A DNA stretch of 28,318 nt from a virus (IMGVR_UViG_3300044612_002161:1-28318); one strand, 5' to 3'. Counted from the first letter of the stretch, positions 23,027 through 28,318 are shown. Numbers and translations: made by a program. The notes: generated from the sequence alone by a model not told the origin.

Positions 23027-23196
23027 TCTGCTTCCCTCCGGGCGATGTAGTTTTCGATTTTGTCGGCGTCATAAGTCCATGTGGCGCCGATCTTCGCTGC
23101 ACCGGGGAGTTCTCCGCGGGCGGCCATACCCTGAACCGTCCGCGGGGACACGCCAAGCATCAGGGCGGCGGATTCTGTGCGAATACGCGCGCGCAT
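22858..23196 (-). CDS. xis: Excisionase-like MerR/HTH-17 DNA-binding protein
   Basis: 112 residues; AAGGCG about nine bases before the ATG. Residues ~5-55 are a winged-helix domain of the excisionase/HTH-17 kind (ESAALMLGVSPRTVQGMAAR, then GELPGAAKIGATWTYDADKI). The rest is Ser/Lys/Arg-rich and is encoded in the 169 bases shared with the integrase in another frame. Xis proteins bend DNA at attP and direct excision. The integrase's own ribosome-binding site lies within this gene. The long overlap is unusual; the C-terminal part may be dispensable read-through. The start codon sits within a 14-base palindrome, suggesting control at this point. Confidence 0.75.
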   Translation of the reverse strand: MRARIRTESAALMLGVSPRTVQGMAARGELPGAAKIGATWTYDADKIENYIARREAECQRTLPNVERRGVCPSSSKANAIESRFTQAISKMRAGSATSGSKKSRQQSATGSA

Positions 23197-23205
23197 AGCT
23201 ATGCG
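23192..23205. promoter_or_regulatory. 14-base palindrome over the xis start codon
   Basis: CGCATAGCTATGCG is a perfect palindrome made of the CGCATA/TATGCG half-sites found at the repressor-region promoters. It covers the xis ATG (23194-23196) and the stop codon of the gene before. It could be an operator inside the operon; a role on RNA is less likely because the loop would have no free bases. Confidence 0.5.
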
Positions 23206-23462
23206 TCGCCTTTTGTTTTCGGGCTCATATCGACGATCTTAAGCTCGCCCTTCACCAGATTGCGCATAAAGGCGATGCAAATAAACGCGACGAACTCCTT
23301 CATCCACAATTCGTCGAATTGAGCGCCTTCTTTTTGTTCGCCAAGGATAGACAAATTATCTAAGCCCTTATTAATCGCAGCCACGCGGTCAAAGGTGACG
23401 GCGTCATCGCATGTTTGCAGAACCGCAAGCGTGCGACGGGCCGTGTAGTTATCTATGTCCAC
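23199..23462 (-). CDS. Unknown small protein (87 aa) upstream of xis
   Basis: 87 residues from GTG 23462, with AGAGGA about nine bases upstream. It begins MDIDNYTARRTLAVLQTCDD and has a hydrophobic helix near the end (WMKEFVAFICIAFMRNLVKG), which is amphipathic rather than a plain membrane helix. No family is recognised. It overlaps the 42-residue membrane protein gene by 14 bases and ends two bases after the xis start (opposite ends of the palindrome). Co-transcription with xis and int suggests a part in the lysis-lysogeny choice or in host takeover. Confidence 0.6.
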   Translation of the reverse strand: MDIDNYTARRTLAVLQTCDDAVTFDRVAAINKGLDNLSILGEQKEGAQFDELWMKEFVAFICIAFMRNLVKGELKIVDMSPKTKGDA

Positions 23463-23577
23463 GGCCCGCGTCCTCTCTCCAAGTGATGAGGGTGTCGACC
23501 ACCCAGATGATCCCCGCGATAAACGCGAGGAACCAGATTGCGAGCGTGAGAGCCCAAGCGACGAGATCGATAATCAT
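23449..23577 (-). CDS. Very small membrane protein (42 aa)
   Basis: A 42-residue frame from ATG 23577 with GAGGCG six bases upstream. Residues ~4-27 are one hydrophobic helix containing four Trp in the whole protein (LVAWALTLAIWFLAFIAGII), followed by VVDTLITWREDAGRGHR. It fills the gap between two genes of the leftward xis-int operon and overlaps the next start, which supports real translation. No family is recognised. Small phage membrane proteins of this kind can depolarise the membrane, block DNA entry or bind a host membrane protein. Confidence 0.6.
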   Translation of the reverse strand: MIIDLVAWALTLAIWFLAFIAGIIWVVDTLITWREDAGRGHR

Positions 23578-23587
23578 GGTCGTCGCC

Positions 23588-23893
23588 TCAGTTGGAGCCA
23601 ACGCCGAAGCGCAGCGTCGGTTTCACGTTCAGGCGGATCTGTTTGGAGATTGTCTCGACGTCCTTGGCGCGATCGCCGAGGAGCTCGCGCACCTTCTTGC
23701 TGTCGATGCGCGTGGTCGAGCTCTCAGACTTGGACACGGTCCACGTCGAGCCTTCTGCGGGGACATCCTTGATGAAGGTGATCAGGTCGTCGCGGAGAAG
23801 CTCTTTGCGCTCCTCCAGAAGCTTAATCTTGGCGACGATCTCGCCGTATTCGTCGGCGACTGAGTTGATGTAGTTGTGGCCTTCTTTGGTCAT
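23588..23893 (-). CDS. Coiled-coil small protein (101 aa), first gene of the xis-int operon
   Basis: 101 residues from ATG 23893, chosen because AAGGAG lies seven bases upstream; longer frames run into the promoter. Residues ~1-45 form a helical, coiled-coil-like segment (SVADEYGEIVAKIKLLEERK), followed by a short beta part (STWTVSKSESSTTRIDSKKV) and a last helix-strand. The layout (a helix that sets distance, then a small C-terminal domain) is common in phage early proteins of unknown role. It is the first gene after the promoter at 23920-23948, so it should be the most strongly made of the operon. Confidence 0.65.
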   Translation of the reverse strand: MTKEGHNYINSVADEYGEIVAKIKLLEERKELLRDDLITFIKDVPAEGSTWTVSKSESSTTRIDSKKVRELLGDRAKDVETISKQIRLNVKPTLRFGVGSN

Positions 23894-23934
23894 CGCATAT
23901 CTCCTTAGCTGATGCATAGAAGATATGCGATGAC
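23889..23934. repeat. 14-base inverted repeat around promoter and start codon
   Basis: GTCATCGCATATCT (23889-23902) and AGATATGCGATGAC (23921-23934) are perfect inverted copies, 18 bases apart. One arm covers the -10 box and spacer; the other covers the start codon and part of the ribosome-binding site. The upper arm should not be transcribed, so this is a DNA-level arrangement such as two repressor sites rather than an mRNA hairpin. Confidence 0.6.
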
Positions 23935-23948
23935 GCATACTCAGTCAA
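23920..23948 (-). promoter_or_regulatory. Promoter of the leftward xis-int operon with operator
   Basis: On the minus strand: TTGACT (23943-23948), 17-base spacer, TATCTT (23920-23925). The spacer contains the inverted repeat TATGCG-N4-CGCATA (23924-23939). It matches the accessory-operon promoter at 22 of 29 positions, including CGCATA placed over the start of the -10 box. Confidence 0.75.
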
Positions 23949-23954
23949 GTGGGG

Positions 23955-23972
23955 CGCATATTTATTTATGCG
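23955..23972. promoter_or_regulatory. Operator-like inverted repeat at the end of the repressor gene
   Basis: CGCATATTTATTTATGCG: half-sites CGCATA and TATGCG separated by six bases. It lies just upstream of the -35 box of the xis-int promoter and covers the stop codon of the repressor gene (23966-23968). It may be a further repressor site for that promoter. Confidence 0.45.
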
Positions 23973-24589
23973 GCTTCGTATTTTCCAACAATTCTATGCG
24001 CTTGGCCCCACTCATCCCTCTGCAGGACGGTCGTCTTCGGCCCGTTCTTGGGCGGATTGTATGTCTCGACAGTCCATGTCTCGTCATCCCAAGCCACCAA
24101 CAGCCTGATTACGGCTCGTGTCTCCCCATCAGCGTCTTGCCTGATGAAGATATGGTCGCGGTTCCTGATCTGCGGAAGCTTGGCATTGGAGATGGCGTAT
24201 TCCCCCGGACGATACGCCGGAGCCATGGTCTCGCCAGACACCATAACAACAAAGCAGTTTTCAGAATCGCCAATAAACCACGGCGCGGGGGCAAACCGCG
24301 GTTTCTGCATATCTATGAACATTTCCCCAGCTCTCCTTTCTTGAGAGTCATATATTTTTAGGTCGCCCTTATCAGGGCGGAACAATGATTGGTCTGGTTT
24401 GACTAGGAACATTCTGTCGTCGCCTTCGCGAATCAGGCTCGACAGCCGTTCTTGCTGGACGGGGTCTGGTGTCGTCCCCTTGAGCCACCTTGAGACGGTC
24501 GGCTGAGACACGTTGCATATCTCGGCCAGGTCGATCTGAGACCACCCGCGCTCGTTCATTAACTCCTTTATTTTATCGATGGTTATCAT
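23966..24589 (-). CDS. CI-like repressor with S24-type domain lacking the usual dyad
   Basis: 207 residues from ATG 24589, with GGAGA about seven bases upstream. Residues ~4-55 form a Cro/CI helix-turn-helix (IKELMNERGWSQIDLAEICN, VSQPTVSRWLKG). Residues ~110-205 resemble the LexA/CI peptidase and dimer domain (VVMVSGETMAPAYRPGEYAI, then AVIRLLVAWDDETWTVETYN). In the family the nucleophile is the Ser of G-D-S-M and the base is the Lys of a V-K-R-L segment. Here these are Thr121 (GETM) and Ile161 (VIRL). Self-cleavage may therefore be lost, so induction may not follow the LexA/SOS route. It should hold the lysogenic state by binding the operators around 21.7, 23.9 and 24.7 kb. Confidence 0.85.
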   Translation of the reverse strand: MITIDKIKELMNERGWSQIDLAEICNVSQPTVSRWLKGTTPDPVQQERLSSLIREGDDRMFLVKPDQSLFRPDKGDLKIYDSQERRAGEMFIDMQKPRFAPAPWFIGDSENCFVVMVSGETMAPAYRPGEYAISNAKLPQIRNRDHIFIRQDADGETRAVIRLLVAWDDETWTVETYNPPKNGPKTTVLQRDEWGQAHRIVGKYEAA

Positions 24590-24613
24590 GCTTTTTCTCC
24601 GGATTTTTATATT

Positions 24614-24623
24614 TATGCGCATA
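24614..24623. promoter_or_regulatory. Operator-like palindrome near the repressor start
   Basis: TATGCGCATA, identical to the core of the operator in the accessory-operon promoter. It lies 25 bases upstream of the repressor ATG, in the 120-base region between the divergent repressor and cro genes, where the repressor promoter must be. That promoter has no good -35 box; an A/T-rich -10 candidate sits just downstream of the palindrome. Autoregulation is likely. Confidence 0.5.
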
Positions 24624-24673
24624 GCCATACGCCGAAATTATTCACAGGGCAATCAGTAGAACTACTTACTCGC

Positions 24674-24702
24674 TTGACAGTATGAATATTCACGCATATA
24701 CA
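24674..24702 (+). promoter_or_regulatory. Rightward (PR-like) promoter for cro with operator
   Basis: TTGACA (24674-24679), 17-base spacer, TATACA (24697-24702), a near-consensus sigma70 promoter. The spacer holds TATGAATATTCACGCATA (24681-24698), whose first 12 bases recur exactly at the accessory-operon promoter. Transcription should begin at 24709-24710, that is, at the A of the cro ATG. Confidence 0.8.
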
Positions 24703-24709
24703 TCGCCGC

Positions 24710-24979
24710 ATGAACACGCATTTAACCCCTATGCGGGACATCCGCACGCTGCTCGGAATGACGCAGGATCAATTCGCGGCGGCCACCAAGATCAATCAGT
24801 CGACCATCTCCCGGTGGGAGTCGCGCGGCTCGACGCCGTCGGCTGACGCGCTGGCGAGAATCCGACGGGCCGCAGTGCGTCGTTATCCGGAATGGAGCGA
24901 CTCCCTCTTTTTTAGCCCTTCTGCAGTCCGCGCGGCCATCGCGTCGCGCAAGACGCAAAAAGAGATCCCTCCGCGCTGA
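24710..24979 (+). CDS. Cro-like regulator, probably leaderless
   Basis: 89 residues with a helix-turn-helix of the XRE/Cro kind at ~8-55 (MRDIRTLLGMTQDQFAAATK, then INQSTISRWESRGSTPSADA). The tail is basic and flexible (AAIASRKTQKEIPPR). It lies divergent from the CI-like repressor and is the first rightward early gene, the classical place of cro. There is no ribosome-binding site before the ATG, and the -10 box ends only seven bases before it, so the mRNA probably starts at the start codon. The internal ATG 24731 also lacks a ribosome-binding site. The family is closer to prophage antitoxin-like XRE proteins than to lambda Cro. Confidence 0.8.
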   Translation: MNTHLTPMRDIRTLLGMTQDQFAAATKINQSTISRWESRGSTPSADALARIRRAAVRRYPEWSDSLFFSPSAVRAAIASRKTQKEIPPR

Positions 24980-25038
24980 TCATGCCGCGGATGGATAAAG
25001 GCCGGCAGTCTTCTCCGCCGGACTTTCCTCCCAACCTT

Positions 25039-25064
25039 GCCGGCCCTTCGGGGTCGGCCTTTTG
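25039..25064 (+). terminator. Intrinsic terminator after cro (UUCG loop)
   Basis: Arms GCCGGCCC (25039-25046) and GGGTCGGC (25051-25058) form an 8-base stem with one G-U pair and a TTCG tetraloop, followed by CTTTT. The tetraloop and T-run make this a good rho-independent terminator, comparable in place to lambda tR1. Confidence 0.7.
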
Positions 25065-25161
25065 GGAAAGTTTTTGAGCTTCGCCGCAATGACGCGGTGA
25101 AGGACACGGGACCGGAAACCCCGTGAAATACGCAGAAGTCGCGTAACAGCTTTTGCGCTTG

Positions 25162-25202
25162 CGGGGGGCGATTGGTCCAGAGTTGCCCCCCGTTCCTTTT
25201 TA
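25162..25202 (+). terminator. Intrinsic terminator before the recombination genes
   Basis: Perfect 8-base arms CGGGGGGC (25162-25169) and GCCCCCCG (25185-25192), a 15-base loop, and a following TTCCTTTTTA. It lies 22 bases before the resolvase start codon, so read-through would be needed to express the early genes unless a promoter lies within the loop region. Confidence 0.65.
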
Positions 25203-25214
25203 GAAAGTTTCAAC

Positions 25215-25715
25215 ATGTCTTCTGCGAAGAATACATGCGTCGCGGGTATTGATCCCGGCGCAACGGGAGCGGTGTCTTTTCTGTTCACCGCGGCGCCGCA
25301 AATCGTGACGGCGTTCGACATGCCGGTAGCCGATGGCCGCGTCTGCGCGCCGACGCTCGCCGCGTTGTTTCGCCAATTCGCGCCCGATCTCGTCGTCATC
25401 GAAAACGTCCACGCCGTGCGCGGCAATGGCGTTTCTTCTACTTGGAATTTCGCCGTCAATCACGGCGTGGCGATCGGCGTCGTCGGCGCCCTGCAGCTTC
25501 CCGTCCGTTATGTCGCGCCCACGAAGTGGAAGAAACACTTCGGTCTCGGCGCCGACAAAGAATTGAGCCGCGCGCGCGCTCTTGAGACGTGGCCCGCATG
25601 TGCGGACGCCTTCTCCCGCAAGAAAGATCACGGCCGCGCAGAATCCGCGCTGATCGCGCTCTACGGGCGCATCCACTTCGTTCAGGAGATCGCCGCCGAT
25701 GACGCCGCGAGTTGA
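25215..25715 (+). CDS. RuvC-like Holliday junction resolvase
   Basis: 166 residues. The RNase H-like RuvC fold shows its acidic site clearly: Asp13 in AGIDPGATGA, Glu63 in LVVIENV, and Asp138 with Glu143 in KKDHGRAESALIALYG. Between them, VAPTKWKKHFGLGADKELSR is the usual DNA-contact segment (W-K-K-x-x-G). Phage resolvases of this kind cut branched DNA before packaging or during recombination-driven replication. The ribosome-binding site is weak (GAAAG). It overlaps the next gene by 17 bases and opens the early recombination cluster. Confidence 0.85.
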   Translation: MSSAKNTCVAGIDPGATGAVSFLFTAAPQIVTAFDMPVADGRVCAPTLAALFRQFAPDLVVIENVHAVRGNGVSSTWNFAVNHGVAIGVVGALQLPVRYVAPTKWKKHFGLGADKELSRARALETWPACADAFSRKKDHGRAESALIALYGRIHFVQEIAADDAAS

Positions 25716-25893
25716 GCCCTCACGCTGGGGCGGCACGAAGTCGAGCAAGAACCGTGGCGGCGATCTCTACATCGCGAACTTCATCTTCCTCGTCGAGCTG
25801 CTGACGCATCACAGGGATCGGGCGCCGAAGGACATCCACGAGAGCATCAAAAAATTGGAAGTGAAAGTGAAAGGGCAAGTTGATGGCGATTAG
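25699..25893 (+). CDS. Small basic protein (64 aa) of the recombination cluster
   Basis: 64 residues; AGGAGA about nine bases before the ATG, within the end of the resolvase gene. The first 20 residues are basic (PRVEPSRWGGTKSSKNRGGD), the middle has a short hydrophobic helix (YIANFIFLVELLTHH), and the end is a charged helix (KDIHESIKKLEVKVKG). No family is recognised. It is coupled by overlaps to resolvase and ATPase genes, so it probably helps one of them, perhaps as a DNA-binding accessory. Confidence 0.6.
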   Translation: MTPRVEPSRWGGTKSSKNRGGDLYIANFIFLVELLTHHRDRAPKDIHESIKKLEVKVKGQVDGD

Positions 25894-26665
25894 TCTGGCA
25901 AGTCTACAGAAGGTGCGAGCGACATCAGCTCCTCGCATCGTGATCTACGGCGCCGAGGGCGACGGGAAGACGTCCGCAGCGGCGAGCTTTCCGAACCCGG
26001 TCTTCATCCAGACCGAAGTCGGAACCCCCAGCGATCTGGAGCTGACGTCGTTCGGCAAGATCGAGAAGTTCTCCGACGTGATGGACGCGATCTCCGCGCT
26101 CTACGGCGAGGAGCACGACTTCCAGACGCTGGTGATCGATTCCGTCTCCGCCCTGCAGCCGTTGATCTTCGCAGAGACATGCGAGCGCGGCGACGAGAAG
26201 GGCGTGAAGAAGTCGTCGATCGAGGATTTCCCCTACGGCAAGGGCTACGTCTTCGCCCAGCGCGTTCTGGCGGAGTTCATGCAGGCGATTAACGCGCTGC
26301 GCGAACATCGCAACATGACGATCATCCTGATCGCCCACGCGCGCATCACCAAGTTCGATGACCCGGAGACGCAGTCTTACGACCGCTACGAGCTCGACAT
26401 GCACGCCAAGCTGGCGCCGATCCTGTCGCGCGACATGGACGCGATCCTCCTCATCAAGAAGTCAGCGGTCATCAAGACCGAAGACGCCGGCTTCAACAAG
26501 TCCCGCGCGATCGCCGATGGCGGCGGAATGTTGTGGACGCACACCGAGTCGCGCCCGGCATACGTCGCGAAGAACCGCTTCGGGATGCCGAGCAAAATCC
26601 GCTTCGAAAAAGGCAAGTTCTACACCACCGTCGAAGAATTTTTTCCGAAGAAAGAGCAGGAGTAA
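25883..26665 (+). CDS. Sak4-like RecA-fold ATPase (phage recombination protein)
   Basis: About 260 residues from ATG 25883, with AAGGG eight bases upstream (in-frame TTG 25880 is less likely). Walker A is GAEGDGKTS (residues 23-31), Walker B is QTLVIDSVSA with Asp86. MTIILIAHARITKFDDPETQ is the sensor/motif-3 segment (I-x-x-H). This set, with a short RecA core and no N-terminal domain, is that of AAA_24 / Sak4-type phage proteins, which anneal or exchange strands with a single-strand-binding partner. The next genes, DUF669 and a PD-(D/E)XK nuclease, are the expected partners. Confidence 0.75.
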   Translation: MAISLASLQKVRATSAPRIVIYGAEGDGKTSAAASFPNPVFIQTEVGTPSDLELTSFGKIEKFSDVMDAISALYGEEHDFQTLVIDSVSALQPLIFAETCERGDEKGVKKSSIEDFPYGKGYVFAQRVLAEFMQAINALREHRNMTIILIAHARITKFDDPETQSYDRYELDMHAKLAPILSRDMDAILLIKKSAVIKTEDAGFNKSRAIADGGGMLWTHTESRPAYVAKNRFGMPSKIRFEKGKFYTTVEEFFPKKEQE

Positions 26666-26668
26666 ATC

Positions 26669-27142
26669 ATGGCTAAGTTGGATTTTTCTTTTGACGCATC
26701 GAAAGTCGATACGACCGATGAGTTCGCGCCGATCCCGAAAGGCAAATACGCCGTCGAGATCATCGAGAGCGTGGTCAAGGAAACCCAGAAGGGCGGACAG
26801 ATGCTGCGCCTCACAGCGCGCGTCATCGAGGGCGAATTCGAGAACCGCCGCATCTGGACGAACATCAATTTCCGGAACCCGAACCCGGTGGCCGAGACGA
26901 TCGGCATCAAGACGATGGCGCAGCTCTCCAATGCGTGCGGCATCACGGGCGGCTTCGACGACACCGAGGAGCTGCACTTCAAGCCCATCATGGCGGAAGT
27001 GACTGTCGAGGTCGATAAGAACGGCCAATACAGCGACCGCAATTCGATCCGCTCCTTCTCCCCCTACGGAGACACGCCGAAGGCCGCCGCACCGAAAGCG
27101 GCGAACGCCAACACCGGCAGCAAGCGTCCGTGGGAAAAGTAA
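26669..27142 (+). CDS. DUF669 protein (recombination partner, likely ssDNA-binding)
   Basis: 157 residues, starting three bases after the ATPase stop. The pattern LDFSFDASKVDTTDEFAPIPKG..., then KYAVEIIESVVKETQKGGQM, LRLTARVIEGEFENRRIWTN and INFRNPNPVAETIGIK is that of DUF669 proteins: a short acidic start, a beta-barrel, then NPNP and a helix. Many such proteins are coded beside Sak4 ATPases or recombinases and are thought to bind single strands. The tail after residue ~130 is Ala/Lys-rich and flexible, ending KRPWEK, as in SSB-type proteins that use the tail for partner binding. Confidence 0.75.
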   Translation: MAKLDFSFDASKVDTTDEFAPIPKGKYAVEIIESVVKETQKGGQMLRLTARVIEGEFENRRIWTNINFRNPNPVAETIGIKTMAQLSNACGITGGFDDTEELHFKPIMAEVTVEVDKNGQYSDRNSIRSFSPYGDTPKAAAPKAANANTGSKRPWEK

Positions 27143-27153
27143 GGGCCTGATCG

Positions 27154-28113
27154 ATGAAAATGCCAGAGCTTAAATCAAAGACCGCAATCGCGATCGAACA
27201 GCACTACAGCAAACAGCAGAAGCCTGTGGATCACCCCACGCTGCGGTGCTCCAAGATCGGCGAGGAGTGCGAGCGGTCGCTCTGGTATGATCTCCGCTGG
27301 TCGACGCCGCTCGTGCGACATGAAGGTCGTGTCGAGCGGCTGTTCCAGACTGGACACCGCGAAGAACAACGCATGATCGCCGACCTGCGCGCGATCGGCA
27401 TGGTCGTCTACGACAAAGACCCGAACACCGGGATGCAGTTCAGCGTCCGCTTTTGCGATGGCCTGTTCAACGGCTCGTGCGACGGCGTGGGCGACAAGGT
27501 GCCGGGCTACGAGAAGAAGCATCACCTTCTCGAATTTAAGACGCACAACGACAAATCATTCCAGAGCTGGAAGCGTGAAGGCGTCGAGAAGTCGAAGCCC
27601 ACGCACTTCGCCCAGATGCAGATCTACATGCACGGGCTCAAGCTCGAACGCGCGCTCTACGTCGCGCACAACAAGAACACCGACGAAGTCGAAGTCGAGC
27701 GGATCAAGTATCAGCCGGAGGTCGCCAAGGCGATCGTCGCCAAGGCCGAACGCATCATCGCGTCTCCGGAGCCGCCGCCGAAGCAGGAGAGCTTCGCGTG
27801 CCGCTGGTGCCGTCACGAGAAGATCTGCCGCTACGACGACTGGCCGCGCGCCAACTGCCGCACCTGCATCGAGTTCGACTTCCGCGAGGGCAAGCCGTTC
27901 TGCAACCTCCACTCGGAGACGCTGACGATGATCGAGCAGCGCGCCGGCTGTGCGCAGCATTTGTTCATTCCGCCGCTGGTGCCGGGCGAGCAAGTCGACG
28001 CCGACGAGAAGGCGCGCACGATCACCTACACACTGCGCGTCACCACGGGCGACGAGGTCTCATACGTCGACGGCAAGGACGAGAAGCCGGAAGTGCCGGA
28101 GCTCGCAGAGTGA
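27154..28113 (+). CDS. PD-(D/E)XK nuclease with Cas4/AddB-like cysteines
   Basis: 319 residues. The nuclease core is GSCDGVGD (Asp110), then LLEFKTHND (Glu127, Lys129) and HFAQMQIYMHG (the Gln154 and Tyr158 motif of RecB-like nucleases). Cys32 or Cys39 upstream with CRWCRHEKIC (Cys216, 219, 225) downstream matches the four-cysteine iron-sulfur pattern of Cas4 and AddB. A second cluster follows: NCRTC (235, 238), PFCNLH (250, 253) and GCAQH (266), probably a zinc site. It should resect DNA ends for the adjoining Sak4-like and DUF669 proteins. The end overlaps the methyltransferase start (GTGA). Confidence 0.8.
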   Translation: MKMPELKSKTAIAIEQHYSKQQKPVDHPTLRCSKIGEECERSLWYDLRWSTPLVRHEGRVERLFQTGHREEQRMIADLRAIGMVVYDKDPNTGMQFSVRFCDGLFNGSCDGVGDKVPGYEKKHHLLEFKTHNDKSFQSWKREGVEKSKPTHFAQMQIYMHGLKLERALYVAHNKNTDEVEVERIKYQPEVAKAIVAKAERIIASPEPPPKQESFACRWCRHEKICRYDDWPRANCRTCIEFDFREGKPFCNLHSETLTMIEQRAGCAQHLFIPPLVPGEQVDADEKARTITYTLRVTTGDEVSYVDGKDEKPEVPELAE

Positions 28114-28318
28114 CCGCCTACTACAACGAAATTGAACCTACGGCTGCTCATGTCCTCGAATGTCTCATCAGCGACGGCGTCATTGCCCCAGGGATTGTCG
28201 ATCGGCGATCAATCGCCGAAGTCGAGCCCGGCGACCTCGCCGGCTTCACGCAGGCGCACTTCTTTGCCGGCGGCGGGCTTTGGTCAGTTGCAGCTCGATC
28301 TGCTGGGTGGGCTGACGA
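28110..28318 (+). CDS. C5-cytosine DNA methyltransferase, N-terminal part (3' end outside window)
   Basis: GTG 28110, overlapping the nuclease stop; open to the window edge (~69 residues). It begins MTAYYNEIEPTAAHVLECLI and reaches DLAGFTQAHFFAGGGLWSVAARSAGW. The last part is motif I of C5-methyltransferases, the F-A-G-x-G loop that binds S-adenosylmethionine; here it reads FFAGGGLWS where FFAGIGGWS is typical. Phage enzymes of this kind with the YYNE-x-(D/E)P opening are frequent and protect phage DNA from restriction. The Pro-Cys active-site motif is past the window edge, so activity cannot be judged. Confidence 0.8.
   Translation, partial: MTAYYNEIEPTAAHVLECLISDGVIAPGIVDRRSIAEVEPGDLAGFTQAHFFAGGGLWSVAARSAGWAD

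Larger units (their letters stand above)
24980..25214 (+). promoter_or_regulatory. Non-coding leader of the early operon (two terminators and a hairpin)
   Basis: The 235 bases after cro hold no convincing gene. They contain an intrinsic terminator (25039-25064), a small hairpin CACGGG/CCCGTG (25105-25125), and a second intrinsic terminator (25162-25202) just before the recombination genes. Early genes beyond two terminators usually need antitermination, by a protein or by the leader RNA itself. No N- or Q-like protein is obvious in the window. Confidence 0.5.

Noticed and set aside
22025-23050. Plus-strand frames of 121 and 197 residues over int
   Set aside because: Shadows of the integrase, whose full catalytic set is on the minus strand.
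24982-25077. 31-residue frame after cro
   Set aside because: No ribosome-binding site and it contains the intrinsic terminator at 25039-25064.

Overview
The window looks like part of a temperate, short-tailed (podovirus-like) double-stranded DNA phage genome. The host is probably an alphaproteobacterium. I infer that from the GC-rich sequence with strong GC3 bias, the SleB and GH19 style hydrolases and the tRNA-Ser type attachment site; the host genus cannot be fixed from sequence alone. The phage attachment site lies in the MIDDLE of the phage genes, between the end of the late operon and the integrase. This is the gene order of a free or circular phage genome (attP), not of an integrated prophage with bacterial flanks.

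Late rightward module (1-19877): the 3' end of the large terminase, portal, scaffold-like protein, major capsid protein (followed by two hairpins), a small protein, head-tail adaptor and a P22 gp10-like stabilisation/nozzle protein. A GNAT acetyltransferase follows, then four Gly/Ala/Gln-rich putative internal (ejection) proteins. Next come three consecutive peptidoglycan hydrolases of different families (lytic-transglycosylase-like, SleB-like, GH19) and a one-helix membrane protein. The module ends with small virion-like proteins, a TolA-like Gln/Ala coiled-coil protein and a polyvalent-protein-like 441-residue protein. Most genes touch or overlap, so this is one translationally coupled late transcript. 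No tail fibre or spike is recognisable.

Leftward accessory operon (21716-19874): a three-helix membrane protein, two unknown proteins, an XRE regulator, a secreted four-Cys protein and a tiny acidic protein. They are transcribed from a clear sigma70-type promoter and end in a terminator whose hairpin spans both convergent stop codons.

Attachment and lysogeny region (21717-24979): attP core (3' part of a tRNA-Ser(UGA)) flanked by TGTGGCT repeats, tyrosine integrase, an excisionase-like gene overlapping it by 169 bases, three small genes, a CI-like repressor and a divergent Cro-like gene. Three promoters (for the accessory operon, the xis-int operon and cro) share a TTGACT/A box, a 17-base spacer and CGCATA at the same place over the -10 box. 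This suggests one repressor controls all three. The cro promoter would start the mRNA at the ATG itself (leaderless). The repressor's peptidase domain lacks the usual Ser/Lys dyad.

Early rightward module (24980-end): a leader with two intrinsic terminators (an antitermination-type arrangement), then a RuvC-like resolvase, a small unknown, a Sak4-like RecA-fold ATPase, a DUF669 protein, a PD-(D/E)XK nuclease with Cas4/AddB-like cysteines, and the start of a C5-cytosine DNA methyltransferase. These would perform recombination-linked replication and DNA modification.

The least expected signal is a short motif, L-x-x-(V/I/L/M)-F-x-x-A, found eight times in seven proteins of the late module, often about 25 residues from the C-terminus. 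It could be an undescribed docking or packaging tag.
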